A stretch of DNA of 64,000 nt from Pseudomonadota bacterium. GTDB lineage: Bacteria; Desulfobacterota; Desulfovibrionia; Desulfovibrionales; Desulfovibrionaceae. The translations under genes were made by a program, and so were the position numbers. Location: positions 124,001 to 188,000 of the forward strand of contig JAEWQB010000020.1 of NCBI GenBank assembly GCA_023460395.1, given 5' to 3'. Below, piece after piece: positions 8,179-16,311 of this stretch. Every line of letters starts with the position of its first letter. Within the stretch, counting starts at the first letter, position 1. Below the pieces are notes generated by a model. That model made no database searches. It was not told the origin of the DNA and saw only the letters and a list, made by a program, of their open reading frames with translations.

Positions 8179-8595
8179 ATGGCTTGTCAACTCAGACGTT
8201 GCGCGGGCAAAGAATACTATTGCGCCATGGAGCTGACGCTCCAACTCATCGGCGGGAAATGGAAACCCCTCATTCTGTATCGGCTGGGGCAGGAAGGCAC
8301 CCGGCGCTTCAGTGAACTGAAACGCTCCATGCCCAGCATCACTCAGAAAATGCTGACCCAACAACTTCGAGAGCTGGAAAGCGACGGCATTGTGCATCGC
8401 GATGTCTATGCGGAAGTTCCCCCTAAAGTGGAATATTCCCTGACAGAAATGGGAAGATCCGTGCTGCCGTTGCTCACGCAGCTCTGCCGCTGGGGGGAAG
8501 AATATGAAAAGCACCGGGGCGTGGAGATGGTGCGGGACGCGCATACGCACGATGGCGAAACCGTCCGCGTCTGCGGCATTCCCCCATTCAACTGA
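8179..8595 (+). CDS. HxlR-family transcriptional regulator
   Basis: The 138-aa protein is a winged-helix DNA-binding protein of the HxlR/YodB/HypR type. The diagnostic core is [40 protein letters not shown] and [20 protein letters not shown], then [16 protein letters not shown]. Cysteines lie at positions 3, 8 and 15 ([11 protein letters not shown]); the last sits just before the first helix, where YodB/HypR have their redox-sensing cysteine. GGAGG stands 5 bases before the ATG. It faces away from the ABM gene and probably regulates it and itself. The C-terminal about 15 residues carry extra His/Thr and a Cys of unknown meaning. Confidence 0.93.
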   Translation: MACQLRRCAGKEYYCAMELTLQLIGGKWKPLILYRLGQEGTRRFSELKRSMPSITQKMLTQQLRELESDGIVHRDVYAEVPPKVEYSLTEMGRSVLPLLTQLCRWGEEYEKHRGVEMVRDAHTHDGETVRVCGIPPFN

Positions 8596-8699
8596 CCGCA
8601 ACACAGTCAGGCCGGGCTACCTCGCTCAGACTCCATCGCGGGGTACCGACCTTACCTAGCGGATCGGGCTTGGCAAATTCGCGGAGCAGCGCGTTGCGC

Positions 8700-9593
8700 T
8701 CAACGCAAAAAGAGCATGGCAGAGCCGATCACAGCCAGCACTGTGCCTGTTAGCAGACGCGACGACGGGCGCTTGCGCTCCTGTATGGCAAAGAGGGCGA
8801 TAACAACCAGCGGCTCCAACCCTATCAGGGTAGCGGCAATGCCCGCCTTGGTATGCCGCATAGCCACCAACGAGAGCCACACTCCCACGGTGGGACCGAT
8901 AATGCACGCGGCGGTCATAACCCGCAGGGCCTGCGGTTTGCTCCGTACTGCCGCCACAGCCCGGCCTGCCCACCCCGTGAGCAAGCATACGGCCCATAGC
9001 GCCACCACGGCGCTTCCGGTGCGCACCACCGCCCCGGAAAGCACGTCGCCGCCATAGAGCAACGCGTGGCGGGCAAAAACCATATTAAGGCTTTGTGCCA
9101 CCACGGAAAATAATCCCAGAATCACCCCCTGCCGAAACCGGCCCGGAGCGGGGTCCACATCGGCATCGCCCTGCTTCTCCAGCAAAACCCACACAACACC
9201 CAGCAACGTCAGGACAATGCCCCCCATCCCCAGCGGCGTAAGCGTCTCGCCCAACCACACATACGCAAACAGCGCGGTCACGGCAGGACACAGCTCCCAC
9301 AAGAGAACGGAAAGACGTGTTCCCAGTCGCACGGCGCTTCCGTAGAACAACACGTCCCCGATTCCCATGCCCACAATGCCGGACGCAGCAAACCACGGAA
9401 TAGCCGCCTCAGGCATATCCCATGGCACGCCAAGCAACGCACCGCATGCCACAAAGAACAGAAGAGATAGGGGTAGCCGGTACAAATTAAGCGCAAGCGG
9501 TCCCACCATGCGGGCAGCCGTGGTATGCATGCAAGCAGAAAGCGCCCACAAGCAAGCCGTAGCCAAGGCCGCCAGTTCGCCAATAAACGGCAT
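8700..9593 (-). CDS. EamA/DMT-family inner-membrane transporter
   Basis: The 297-aa product has about ten hydrophobic helices arranged as two EamA repeats, each of five helices; the first repeat ends near LTLLGVVWVLLEK and the second near GTVLAVIGSAMLFLR. The ATG at 9593 is preferred over the one 12 bases upstream because GGAG lies 6 bases before it. DMT proteins of this type export or exchange small metabolites, amino acids or nucleotide-related compounds, but the substrate cannot be read. It is transcribed behind the glycerophosphodiesterase gene, 36 bases away, and may share its transcript. Two further EamA-type transporters lie nearby (10612 and 13723), but they are clearly diverged from it. 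Confidence 0.9.
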   Translation of the reverse strand: MPFIGELAALATACLWALSACMHTTAARMVGPLALNLYRLPLSLLFFVACGALLGVPWDMPEAAIPWFAASGIVGMGIGDVLFYGSAVRLGTRLSVLLWELCPAVTALFAYVWLGETLTPLGMGGIVLTLLGVVWVLLEKQGDADVDPAPGRFRQGVILGLFSVVAQSLNMVFARHALLYGGDVLSGAVVRTGSAVVALWAVCLLTGWAGRAVAAVRSKPQALRVMTAACIIGPTVGVWLSLVAMRHTKAGIAATLIGLEPLVVIALFAIQERKRPSSRLLTGTVLAVIGSAMLFLR

Positions 9594-9629
9594 GGAAAAC
9601 TCCATCCAATAAGACTGTGTGGAAAAAAT

Positions 9630-10472
9630 TTATTCTGGCAATTCGCCCTGCAACACTCCCCAACAAAGAAGCGGGAAGTCTGTAAACAAGCCGGTGGCAC
9701 CCCACCCGATGAATCGCTGCATAGCGGCGGCCTCGTTCACCGTGAAGATATTCACACCAAATCCGGCATCGCGCAGACGTTCCACATCTTCCTGCCGGAC
9801 CAGCTCATCCCACGGATGATAGGCCTGCGCCTTAAGCGACCTCAGCAACGCCACAGGGTCTGCGGGCGGATTTTCTTCCACCAGTGCCCCCAGCGGAATT
9901 TCCGGCAAAAGAACACCCGCCTCCAGCAGATATCTGTGCTGAAAGGAGGAAAGGAGCACGCTATCCACCACGTCCGCCGCGCGGATGACATCAAGCGTGG
10001 CCTCCACAATGGTCGCGTGACCGATAAGATGCGCGTGGTCTTTTATCTCCACATTCACGCACCAGTCCGCATCGCGGGTGAAATCCAACGCCTCACGCAG
10101 CGTGGGAATGCGCAGCCCTTCAAATGTGGCAAGATCCTCGGCGTCCACCATGCCGTCGGCAATTTGGTCAAAAGGATCTGTCTTGCCGTACCACCCGCCC
10201 GTATCAAGTGTGCGCAGCTCCGCCAGAGTGAAGTCGCAGACACGCCACGGCGCACGCGATGCGAATTCCGGCAAAAACCGCACGTTAGTGGTGCGCTCCA
10301 GCGTATCGTCATGCATAATGACCAGTTCGCCATCCCGCGTCATGCTCACGTCCAGTTCCCACATATGCGCACCGTGCGCCAAGCCCATTCCTGCGGCAAG
10401 AATAGTATTTTCAGGACAAACGGAACGCGCCCCCCGGTGGGCGATATTCATGACAGGTACATTGGGCAGCAT
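9630..10472 (-). CDS. Glycerophosphodiester phosphodiesterase
   Basis: The enzyme hydrolyses glycerophosphodiesters to glycerol-3-phosphate and an alcohol. The 280-aa product contains the GDPD catalytic pattern: AHRGARSVCPENT with H12 and the adjacent Arg, ELDVSMTRDGELVIMHDDTL with Glu, Asp and the second His, then VNVEIKD. These residues form the acid-base and metal site of the TIM barrel. There is no signal peptide, so a cytosolic UgpQ-like role is expected. GGGAGG precedes the ATG closely. It sits between two EamA-type transporter genes in the same direction, 139 bases behind rarD and 36 bases ahead of the next, which suggests but does not prove a salvage or export context. Confidence 0.93.
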   Translation of the reverse strand: MLPNVPVMNIAHRGARSVCPENTILAAGMGLAHGAHMWELDVSMTRDGELVIMHDDTLERTTNVRFLPEFASRAPWRVCDFTLAELRTLDTGGWYGKTDPFDQIADGMVDAEDLATFEGLRIPTLREALDFTRDADWCVNVEIKDHAHLIGHATIVEATLDVIRAADVVDSVLLSSFQHRYLLEAGVLLPEIPLGALVEENPPADPVALLRSLKAQAYHPWDELVRQEDVERLRDAGFGVNIFTVNEAAAMQRFIGWGATGLFTDFPLLCWGVLQGELPE

Positions 10473-10611
10473 GGCACCTCCCGGTCCGCTGTGCAGGTAG
10501 CGATTCTACGTGAGAAAAACGTCGTGGCAAAGCCACTACACCCTTTCCCGGCAATGGGAAAGCCCCGGCGTATGCCCAATACATAGGCGAATACGCGGCT
10601 ACGCCCGCGTT

Positions 10612-11505
10612 CTATACCCGCCTGTACCGTCTCGTGTGCCAAAGACCTTCTCCCGTATACAAAACCAGTGCGGACCATATGCACAAAAAGGAGATAAGGT
10701 GTGGCGTTTCAAACGGTTCACGGAAAAAGAACACACCAAGCAAAAACGCGATACTGGGAGCAATATATTGTAAAATACCCAGTGTGGTAAAGGGGATACG
10801 CCGCGCGCCGTAAGCAAAGCACATGAGAGGCAACGACGAAACCACTCCCCCGCCTATGAGCAGCAAACTCGTCTGTACCCCCGCATGCCCGAAAGCGCCC
10901 TCTCCACGTAGGTGCAACGACAGAAGCCAGACAAGCACAACGGGCATAAGCACCAGCGTTTCAAACATCAGGCCGGGAATGGATTCCACCTGCGCCACCT
11001 TGCGCAGCAGGCCATACAGGGCAAAAGAAAACGCCAATGTCAGCGCTACCCACGGCAACTGCCCCAACAACACAAGCCGGTAGACAACGCCCGCCGCCGC
11101 CAACCCTATGGCGAGGAATTGAATAGGCCGCAACCTGTCGTGGAAAACCAAAACGCCCAGCACCATATTGACCAGCGGGGTTATGTAGTAGCCAAGGCTC
11201 GTCTCCAGCACGTGTCCGTTATTCACCGCCCATATGTACAGCCACCAGTTTACACCTATCAGCGTGCCGCTGCACAGCATAAGGCAGAGCGTGCGCCGGG
11301 AGCGCATGGCCTCGCGCACTTCTTTCCAACGCCGGGTGAAAACAACTAAAAGCCCCACAAACACGGCAGACCACACAATACGGTGGCAGAGAATTTCCGC
11401 GGAAGACACCCCCCCCAGCAGCTTCCAGTACAGGGGTAACAGCCCCCACAGAAGAAAGGCCCCACTTGCCGCCAGCATGCCGTTGACCGATGAAGAACGT
11501 CGCAT
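10612..11505 (-). CDS. rarD: RarD-type EamA transporter
   Basis: The 297-aa membrane protein matches the RarD subfamily of the DMT superfamily: GAFLLWGLLPLYWKLL, SAEILCHRIVWS, SGTLIGVNWWLYIWAVNNGH and LETSLGYYITPLVNM are characteristic, as is FTTLGILQYIAPSIAFLLGV near the C-terminus. About ten membrane helices are visible. RarD was named from chloramphenicol sensitivity, but its physiological substrate is unsettled. An AAGGAAAGA stretch precedes the ATG. A terminator of the upstream SLOG-like gene separates it from that unit, so rarD probably has its own promoter in the 11506-11610 gap. Confidence 0.93.
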   Translation of the reverse strand: MRRSSSVNGMLAASGAFLLWGLLPLYWKLLGGVSSAEILCHRIVWSAVFVGLLVVFTRRWKEVREAMRSRRTLCLMLCSGTLIGVNWWLYIWAVNNGHVLETSLGYYITPLVNMVLGVLVFHDRLRPIQFLAIGLAAAGVVYRLVLLGQLPWVALTLAFSFALYGLLRKVAQVESIPGLMFETLVLMPVVLVWLLSLHLRGEGAFGHAGVQTSLLLIGGGVVSSLPLMCFAYGARRIPFTTLGILQYIAPSIAFLLGVFFFREPFETPHLISFLCIWSALVLYTGEGLWHTRRYRRV

Positions 11506-11610
11506 TGTCTCTTTCCTTCACTCACAAAATGCCCGCCCGATGGGCGAAACCGGAAAAGCCCCCGCGTGCCGCGCCGAAGACTCGCCGGGCAACGGGAATT
11601 TTTCCGCCGT

Positions 11611-11646
11611 ACAAATAAAAACGCCGGAACCCGTTCGGATTCCGGC
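11611..11646 (-). terminator. Intrinsic terminator of the 11672-12223 gene
   Basis: TTCCGGC 11640-11646 and GCCGGAA 11623-11629 form a 7-bp stem; on the minus strand it is followed by a U-rich run (revcomp of acaaataaaa at 11611-11620). Confidence 0.8.
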
Positions 11647-11671
11647 ACATCCAACACAGGGGGGGGAAACG

Positions 11672-12223
11672 CTACCCAAAGGACCGGGTAAACAACGCCT
11701 CTATAGCCGCGACTCCGTTTTCATCCAGAAATCGCGTGCCCGTGGCGGTGAAATGCCGATGGGTGACAACCGGAGTCTCTTCCGGTTTCCACGCTTCTTT
11801 TTGCCAATGAAACCACGCATCGCGGGTTTGATCGAATACGTGAAGCGGTTTATTACAAATTTTGGCGAATTCCGCACCCCATCCGGTTCCGCCCTTTACC
11901 GTAGCGTCTTCCTGAATATCCCCCACCACGAACACCTCGTGTCCGCTGGAGATTTGCCAGCAAATGGATTGAAGCACCTTACGGAATAGCGGGGCTGTGG
12001 AATAATTGCGATTCATTAACCGGGACACGTACGTGAGGCTCACATCTTTCAACGCAAGTTCTTCGTTGGTAAGCACGCGCACCCCTCTGGTGCGGTCGAC
12101 CTTGTGCCCTTCAAAACTGTAGTTCACTTCCTGAAGGCCGTATTTTTCGGCCATCTCCCCGAAGCAGGTTTCTGTGCCACGCGCGCCGCCACTGTACAGG
12201 ATGCAGTCTGTGGGAGTAAGCAT
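11672..12223 (-). CDS. Putative SLOG/YspA-like Rossmann-fold protein
   Basis: The 183-aa product starts with LTPTDCILYSGGARGTETCF, where the beta strand plus GGARGTE resembles the nucleotide-binding GGxRGxD loop of YspA/DprA-LOG (SLOG) proteins. Further conserved-looking stretches are HEVFVVGDIQ, GGTGWGAEFAKICNKPLHVF and THRHFTATGTRF. I recognise a widely scattered hypothetical family but know no proven function. SLOG domains bind nucleotides or nucleotide-derived ligands, and in several bacterial conflict systems they act as sensors; here no effector gene stands beside it. GGAGG precedes the ATG at a spacing of 7, and a clean terminator follows, so it is probably a single-gene unit. Confidence 0.6.
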   Translation of the reverse strand: MLTPTDCILYSGGARGTETCFGEMAEKYGLQEVNYSFEGHKVDRTRGVRVLTNEELALKDVSLTYVSRLMNRNYSTAPLFRKVLQSICWQISSGHEVFVVGDIQEDATVKGGTGWGAEFAKICNKPLHVFDQTRDAWFHWQKEAWKPEETPVVTHRHFTATGTRFLDENGVAAIEALFTRSFG

Positions 12224-12382
12224 TCAGATTCCTCCGGTATTGCAGGGTAGTTCCCGTTTTTCCTGTGTTCCGCGGACCAGCCGCAGCGTAGGCGGTGAGG
12301 CGGAAAGAAAAACGGGTAGCCGCAGTATACGCAAAATGACAAGGGTGTATAGCCCCCTAGGCACGTCCGCCCCTACCGGAGG

Positions 12383-13570
12383 TCAGGACCACATGCGCAA
12401 GGTGCGTTGCAGGCCCGCGCTCATCCAGTGTAGATCGCCCACGGTAAGCGGAGCAAGCCCCGGTGTGAGAGAGGCTATGGTGTGCCGGGTTCCGTCCATG
12501 GACAGCACTTCCAGCACGCTACGCCGTGACCGGGGAGCAAGCACCCGCACGGTGACAATCTGAGATAGGGGTAGGGAAAACTGCTGATGCTCATCATTCA
12601 GGCAATGATACCCGGCGGAAAGCCCTTCTTTGTTGAGCACCACGTAGGCGGTACAGAATATGCCATACAGAAACCGCCACGAAATCTGATATGCCAACAC
12701 CCCGGCCACTAATGAAGCCGTCACAGCCACCCAGTGGCTACCGTTTTCGCGGAAGAATTCCCAAATTCCAAATGCGCCGATGATAAGCATGCCCGTCCCC
12801 ACGAGCCCCATAAGCGACAACACGACAGGGCCGGGGGAAAGCGTCCAAACGCAGGAAAACACGCTGCCGTCTCCGTATGGTCGCAAAGCGGAACCGGGGG
12901 GCGGTGTGTCCGGCTGGTCAAGCAGGTCTGGTTGGTCAGGCAAGTCTGGTTGATCTGGCAGGTCTGGTTGGTCAGGCCCCCCCGGCGTAACCACCGAAGA
13001 GTCTGGCGAAACCGACCATCCCCCCGCCTCCAGCACCCCTTCTTCATCACGCACGGGCAGCCCCGTGCGCTCTTTCAGCAAAATCGCCAGCCGGGCGATC
13101 TCTTCCGGCACCACCGAACGGTCCAGCCCTTCCACACCGGAGTCACATCGGACCATCTCCAGCGTGTAGACCGGCCTGCCCGGACGGTCGCGCGGTTCCA
13201 AATCCCGCCCGCCCTCGCGCAATTGCATACGTTTTATGGGAACCCGGCGTGTGATGCGCAGACACGCGATGTCATCAAACGGCACCATGTACAGGTCCGG
13301 TCTTTGCCGTCCCATGACATATATCGCCCGCTCTGCGGAATTTACCTCGAAAACGCGGCGCTGGCACCACACAACAAAGGCCGCCAGCCAAAACGCGCAC
13401 GCCGCCGTAAGAAGCACCACGCACTGCATGGGCAAGTCCGCCGCCAGCACCGCACCCGCGACAAAGACACCCCCCAGCAACAGGCATACGACCATGGCAA
13501 TAGCCGGAGTGGCTCCGGGTTCCAAACGCAGGCGCTCCCCTGTCTGCTCTGTAATACGCAGTAAACTCAT
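12383..13570 (-). CDS. Membrane protein of unknown function with a Pro-Asp-Gln repeat linker
   Basis: I do not recognise a family. From ATG 13570 the product is 395 aa (the frame is open further, to a TTG at 13666). Two hydrophobic pairs are visible: AIAMVVCLLLGGVFVAGAVL with VVLLTAACAFWLAAFVVW near the N-terminus, and LSLMGLVGTGMLIIGAFGIW with VAVTASLVAGVLAYQI in the second half. Between them lies a soluble part with a hexapeptide repeat PDQPDL, encoded by 18-nt DNA repeats at 12909-12980. Both halves look like related TM-pair plus PH-like beta domains (AIYVMGRQRPDLYMVPFDDI and SLPLSQIVTVRVLAPRSRRS), suggesting an internal duplication joined by the repeat. It is divergent from the EamA gene at 13723. 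Confidence 0.65.
   Translation of the reverse strand: MSLLRITEQTGERLRLEPGATPAIAMVVCLLLGGVFVAGAVLAADLPMQCVVLLTAACAFWLAAFVVWCQRRVFEVNSAERAIYVMGRQRPDLYMVPFDDIACLRITRRVPIKRMQLREGGRDLEPRDRPGRPVYTLEMVRCDSGVEGLDRSVVPEEIARLAILLKERTGLPVRDEEGVLEAGGWSVSPDSSVVTPGGPDQPDLPDQPDLPDQPDLLDQPDTPPPGSALRPYGDGSVFSCVWTLSPGPVVLSLMGLVGTGMLIIGAFGIWEFFRENGSHWVAVTASLVAGVLAYQISWRFLYGIFCTAYVVLNKEGLSAGYHCLNDEHQQFSLPLSQIVTVRVLAPRSRRSVLEVLSMDGTRHTIASLTPGLAPLTVGDLHWMSAGLQRTLRMWS
12909..12980 (-). repeat. 18-nt tandem repeat inside the 12383-13570 gene
   Basis: About four copies of an 18-base unit (on the plus strand TCTGGTTGGTCAGGCAAG and variants) encode PDQPDL hexapeptides. The copies differ by single bases, so the tract is not a recent perfect expansion. 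Confidence 0.85.
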
Positions 13571-13722
13571 AGAAATCAGTGTTACGGCAAAGGCTGGCGC
13601 AGAGCAATCAAAACCGCTTTCTCGCCACGGAAGGGCACGATGACGCCGGAAAGGGCATGTATACAATCCTCTTGCTTTTTATTTACAGTAACAGCATGTT
13701 ACGGTTCCAAAGGGGAAGAAAC

Positions 13723-14616
13723 ATGCAACGCTTGGTCGGGTACGGATATGTCCTGCTCGCCGCAGCGCTCTGGGCGCTGCTTGGGCCGGTAGCCAAATTC
13801 GGTTTTGCCGACGGCATGGCACCGCTGGACGTGGCCTTCTGGCGGGCGACCATCGGCGGCCTGTGTTTTGCCCTCCACGCGCGAAGGCACAACCTGTTGC
13901 GCATCCGGCCCGTTCATGCGCCGGTGTTTATCCTGTTCGGAGTGGTAGGTATTGCCTTGTTCTTTGGCTCTTACCAACTCGCGGTGCAGGGAGCCGGGGC
14001 CGCACTCGCCTCTATCCTGCTATACACGGCCCCCGCGTGGGTAGCGCTGCTTTCCTACCTTGTCTTCCGCGAACCCTTCAGCCGCGCCAAAGCAATAGCT
14101 CTGTTGCTGGCTATGGCTGGCGCAGGATTAGTCTGTCTTTCCGGTACACACAGCGCGGAGGGCGCGGCGCATATTCCGGCGACAACCGCGGGCATAGCCT
14201 TCGGCCTGCTCTCCGGTTTCATCTACGCGCTGCATTATATTTTCGGAAAAACCTATTTAGGCCAGTATTCACCGGTAACTCTGTACGGATGGAGTCTGCC
14301 GGTAGGCGCGCTGGTGCTGCTTCCGTGGGTCAATGTGCGCCCCCCCGGCCTAACCGGCTGCATTGCCATGATTGTGCTTGGCGTTTTTTCCACCTATGGC
14401 GCGTATTACGCCTATTGCGAAGGGCTGAAACGACTGGAAGCTACACGCGCTGCGGTGGCTGCCAACGCGGAGCCGGTGCTGGCCGCGCTGCTCGCCTTTT
14501 GGTGGTGGGGCGAAATGCTTTCGCCCATCGCCTACGCCGGAGCGGTGCTGGTGCTCGCAGCCGTATTGATTATTGTCTTGGAGCGAAGCGAACGGACCGG
14601 GAGTGCCACGTCCTGA
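13723..14616 (+). CDS. EamA/DMT-family transporter
   Basis: The ATG at 13723 gives a 297-aa protein beginning MQRLVGYGYVLLAAALWALL, preceded by AGGGGA at a spacing of about 7; 48 codons further upstream are open but unlikely. Ten membrane helices in two EamA repeats are visible; the motif GGLCFALHARRHNL and the repeat-ending EAVAAN-like segment TRAAVAANAEPVLAALLAFW are typical of EamA exporters of the YdcZ/RhaT-like broad group. The substrate is unknown. It is divergently oriented to the unknown membrane protein at 12383-13570 with 150 bases between. Confidence 0.92.
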   Translation: MQRLVGYGYVLLAAALWALLGPVAKFGFADGMAPLDVAFWRATIGGLCFALHARRHNLLRIRPVHAPVFILFGVVGIALFFGSYQLAVQGAGAALASILLYTAPAWVALLSYLVFREPFSRAKAIALLLAMAGAGLVCLSGTHSAEGAAHIPATTAGIAFGLLSGFIYALHYIFGKTYLGQYSPVTLYGWSLPVGALVLLPWVNVRPPGLTGCIAMIVLGVFSTYGAYYAYCEGLKRLEATRAAVAANAEPVLAALLAFWWWGEMLSPIAYAGAVLVLAAVLIIVLERSERTGSATS

Positions 14617-14929
14617 CGTGGTTACGGCGTCCTTCTCTGCCATCCATAAAAATTCCTTCACACGCCGTGGGGGGAATGGTAAGAAAAACAAGATATCAGG
14701 TGGGACTTTTTGTCTGCCGAGGTGTATGCTGACCCCAACTTTGGAGCAAACGCATCTCCGCCGGAAAAAAACGCAGTGTGCATTTTCGCATATGACACGT
14801 CTCTGACCCGCATATTTGCCGGAAGGGACACATCCGGGAACGCCGGGCGATTCTTTAGCGGCAGATTGCAAGCCCCCTTCCCGGACAGTACAAAAGCCTC
14901 CTCTCACCGAAGACGCCGAGGATAGCGCC
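14617..14929. other. Intergenic, about 310 bases
   Basis: No supported gene. A short hairpin CCACGT-cctg-ACGTGG (14606-14621) overlaps the stop of the preceding transporter but has no T-run. The remainder presumably holds the promoter of the 14930 gene; no strong promoter match was seen. Confidence 0.5.
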
Positions 14930-16144
14930 ATGTCGAAACCAGATCATTCGCCCGACAACGCAGGGCAACATTCGCCGACCGCCGCCAAGCCCTCCAAGAA
15001 AGGGGCCGGGGTGTGGATTGGCATTCTTTTTTGCGCCATCATTATCGCGGCATACTGGCTGCTGATGCACCGGGGTGCGGAGCAGAACGCCGCAGCCCCG
15101 GAAACAGGACAAATGCGCGTTCAACTGCCCGCGCCTCCTCCCGGAGCACGCGAAGACACGTCTGCGGCACGGCAACACAATTCCGCAAACGCGACTGACA
15201 GCAACGCTACGGCACAGACAGCGAGTGCCGTCACTGCGGGCACCCCCGCCCTGCCTGCGGACACGCCTTCTTCCGACACCGCAAGCGCCGCCACTGCCAA
15301 CATAGGCCGTGTCATGCCGCCCGTGCGGGAAGATTCCGTCGTCACCCCCGCATTTGTAGACGATCTGGCAGCCTACATCGTTGCCGCCTACTATCCGGCA
15401 AGCGCACCGCCCGCACCTGCGGAACACGGTGTGCTCACCCTTTCCCCTAAGAGTGCAAACAAGCGCTACGGGGCCGACATGACCGGTCTTACATGGTCCG
15501 GCGACGATCTCCACAAAGGTCGGCAAAGCGTACTGCGCTACGTGCTAACCCCCACCATGGTCGACGCCCTGTACCGGCTCTATGCGGATAGCTTCATGGA
15601 TGCCCTGCAACGCCATGCCAGAAAGGCTGTGCGCACGGTCGAAGGGTATGAGCGCCCGCTTACCCGCATGGAGATAAAGGAGATGCACCAACTGCTGGCG
15701 TATAAAGTGCAAGCCACTGCCGGTGTGTTACGCGCCTGCGCCGTAATGGAAGATGCCATGCCCCGCGTGGACGCCATGCTGGCCTCTGCCCGCGCCGCAT
15801 TGAGCGCCAACCAAACCTTTCAGGAAGCCTTGCACGCGTACCAACAACTTGACGATGGCAAGCACAACACAGCCACGCTGACCGCCGCACGAAAACGCAT
15901 GGATGACGCGGGAAAAACCTATCAGCAGTCTATCATGCAGCGGGAACGGACAAAGGAATCACTGGCTAACGCACTGCGCAAATACGCCGGGGTGGGCCAG
16001 CAAGACGACGCTGCCAACCTCTATGTGGCCCAGTGGGTGTATCGCCGGGTGCAAGATGATCCTCGCGTATTCCCGGCCATTATGGCTATTCATGACAACC
16101 TTGCGGACCTTTCCGAACGATTGGAAAAACGGGCCGCACTGTAA
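14930..16144 (+). CDS. Single-pass membrane protein with Ala/Pro/Thr-rich linker, unknown function
   Basis: The start ATG at 14930 has GAGGAT 8 bases upstream and gives 404 aa. The N-terminal about 25 residues are basic and polar (MSKPDHSPDNAGQHSPTAAK), followed by one membrane helix GVWIGILFCAIIIAAYWLLM, so the C-terminal bulk is periplasmic. A low-complexity linker rich in Ala, Thr and Pro spans about residues 48-130. The rest is a mostly helical domain (VTPAFVDDLAAYIVAAYYPA, RYVLTPTMVDALYRLYADSF, HQLLAYKVQATAGVLRACAV). I do not recognise the family; similar proteins with this layout seem confined to Desulfovibrio-like bacteria as far as I can judge. A strong terminator follows, so it is a separate unit. 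Confidence 0.75.
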   Translation: MSKPDHSPDNAGQHSPTAAKPSKKGAGVWIGILFCAIIIAAYWLLMHRGAEQNAAAPETGQMRVQLPAPPPGAREDTSAARQHNSANATDSNATAQTASAVTAGTPALPADTPSSDTASAATANIGRVMPPVREDSVVTPAFVDDLAAYIVAAYYPASAPPAPAEHGVLTLSPKSANKRYGADMTGLTWSGDDLHKGRQSVLRYVLTPTMVDALYRLYADSFMDALQRHARKAVRTVEGYERPLTRMEIKEMHQLLAYKVQATAGVLRACAVMEDAMPRVDAMLASARAALSANQTFQEALHAYQQLDDGKHNTATLTAARKRMDDAGKTYQQSIMQRERTKESLANALRKYAGVGQQDDAANLYVAQWVYRRVQDDPRVFPAIMAIHDNLADLSERLEKRAAL

Positions 16145-16162
16145 ATCCCCCATCACCACGCT

Positions 16163-16197
16163 GGCCCGGCAGACGAGTTCCTGCCGGGCCTTTTCTT
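16163..16197 (+). terminator. Intrinsic terminator after the 14930-16144 gene
   Basis: GGCCCGGCAG 16163-16172 pairs perfectly with CTGCCGGGCC 16181-16190 (10 bp, 8-base loop), followed by TTTTCTTT. Confidence 0.92.
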
Positions 16198-16210
16198 TAT
16201 CCATACACAC

Positions 16211-16238
16211 TTGACCAGCGCGAAAGCTGCCTTATTGT
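16211..16238 (+). promoter_or_regulatory. Candidate promoter of htpG
   Basis: TTGACC at 16211-16216 and TATTGT at 16233-16238 are separated by 16 bases, about 75 bases before the htpG start. It resembles a sigma70 promoter more than a sigma32 one. Confidence 0.35.
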
Positions 16239-16311
16239 TGCACCGTGCGGCATAGTGATAGATGCTAACCTGCCGCACAGATACAGAATTTACGCTAAAG
16301 GAGACAAACGC

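Noticed and set aside
8011..8604. Leftward frame of 197 codons covering the HxlR gene
   Set aside because: Antisense shadow of a well-supported HxlR coding sequence.
14606..14621. Hairpin CCACGT-ACGTGG at the end of the EamA gene
   Set aside because: Short stem without T-run; not called a terminator.
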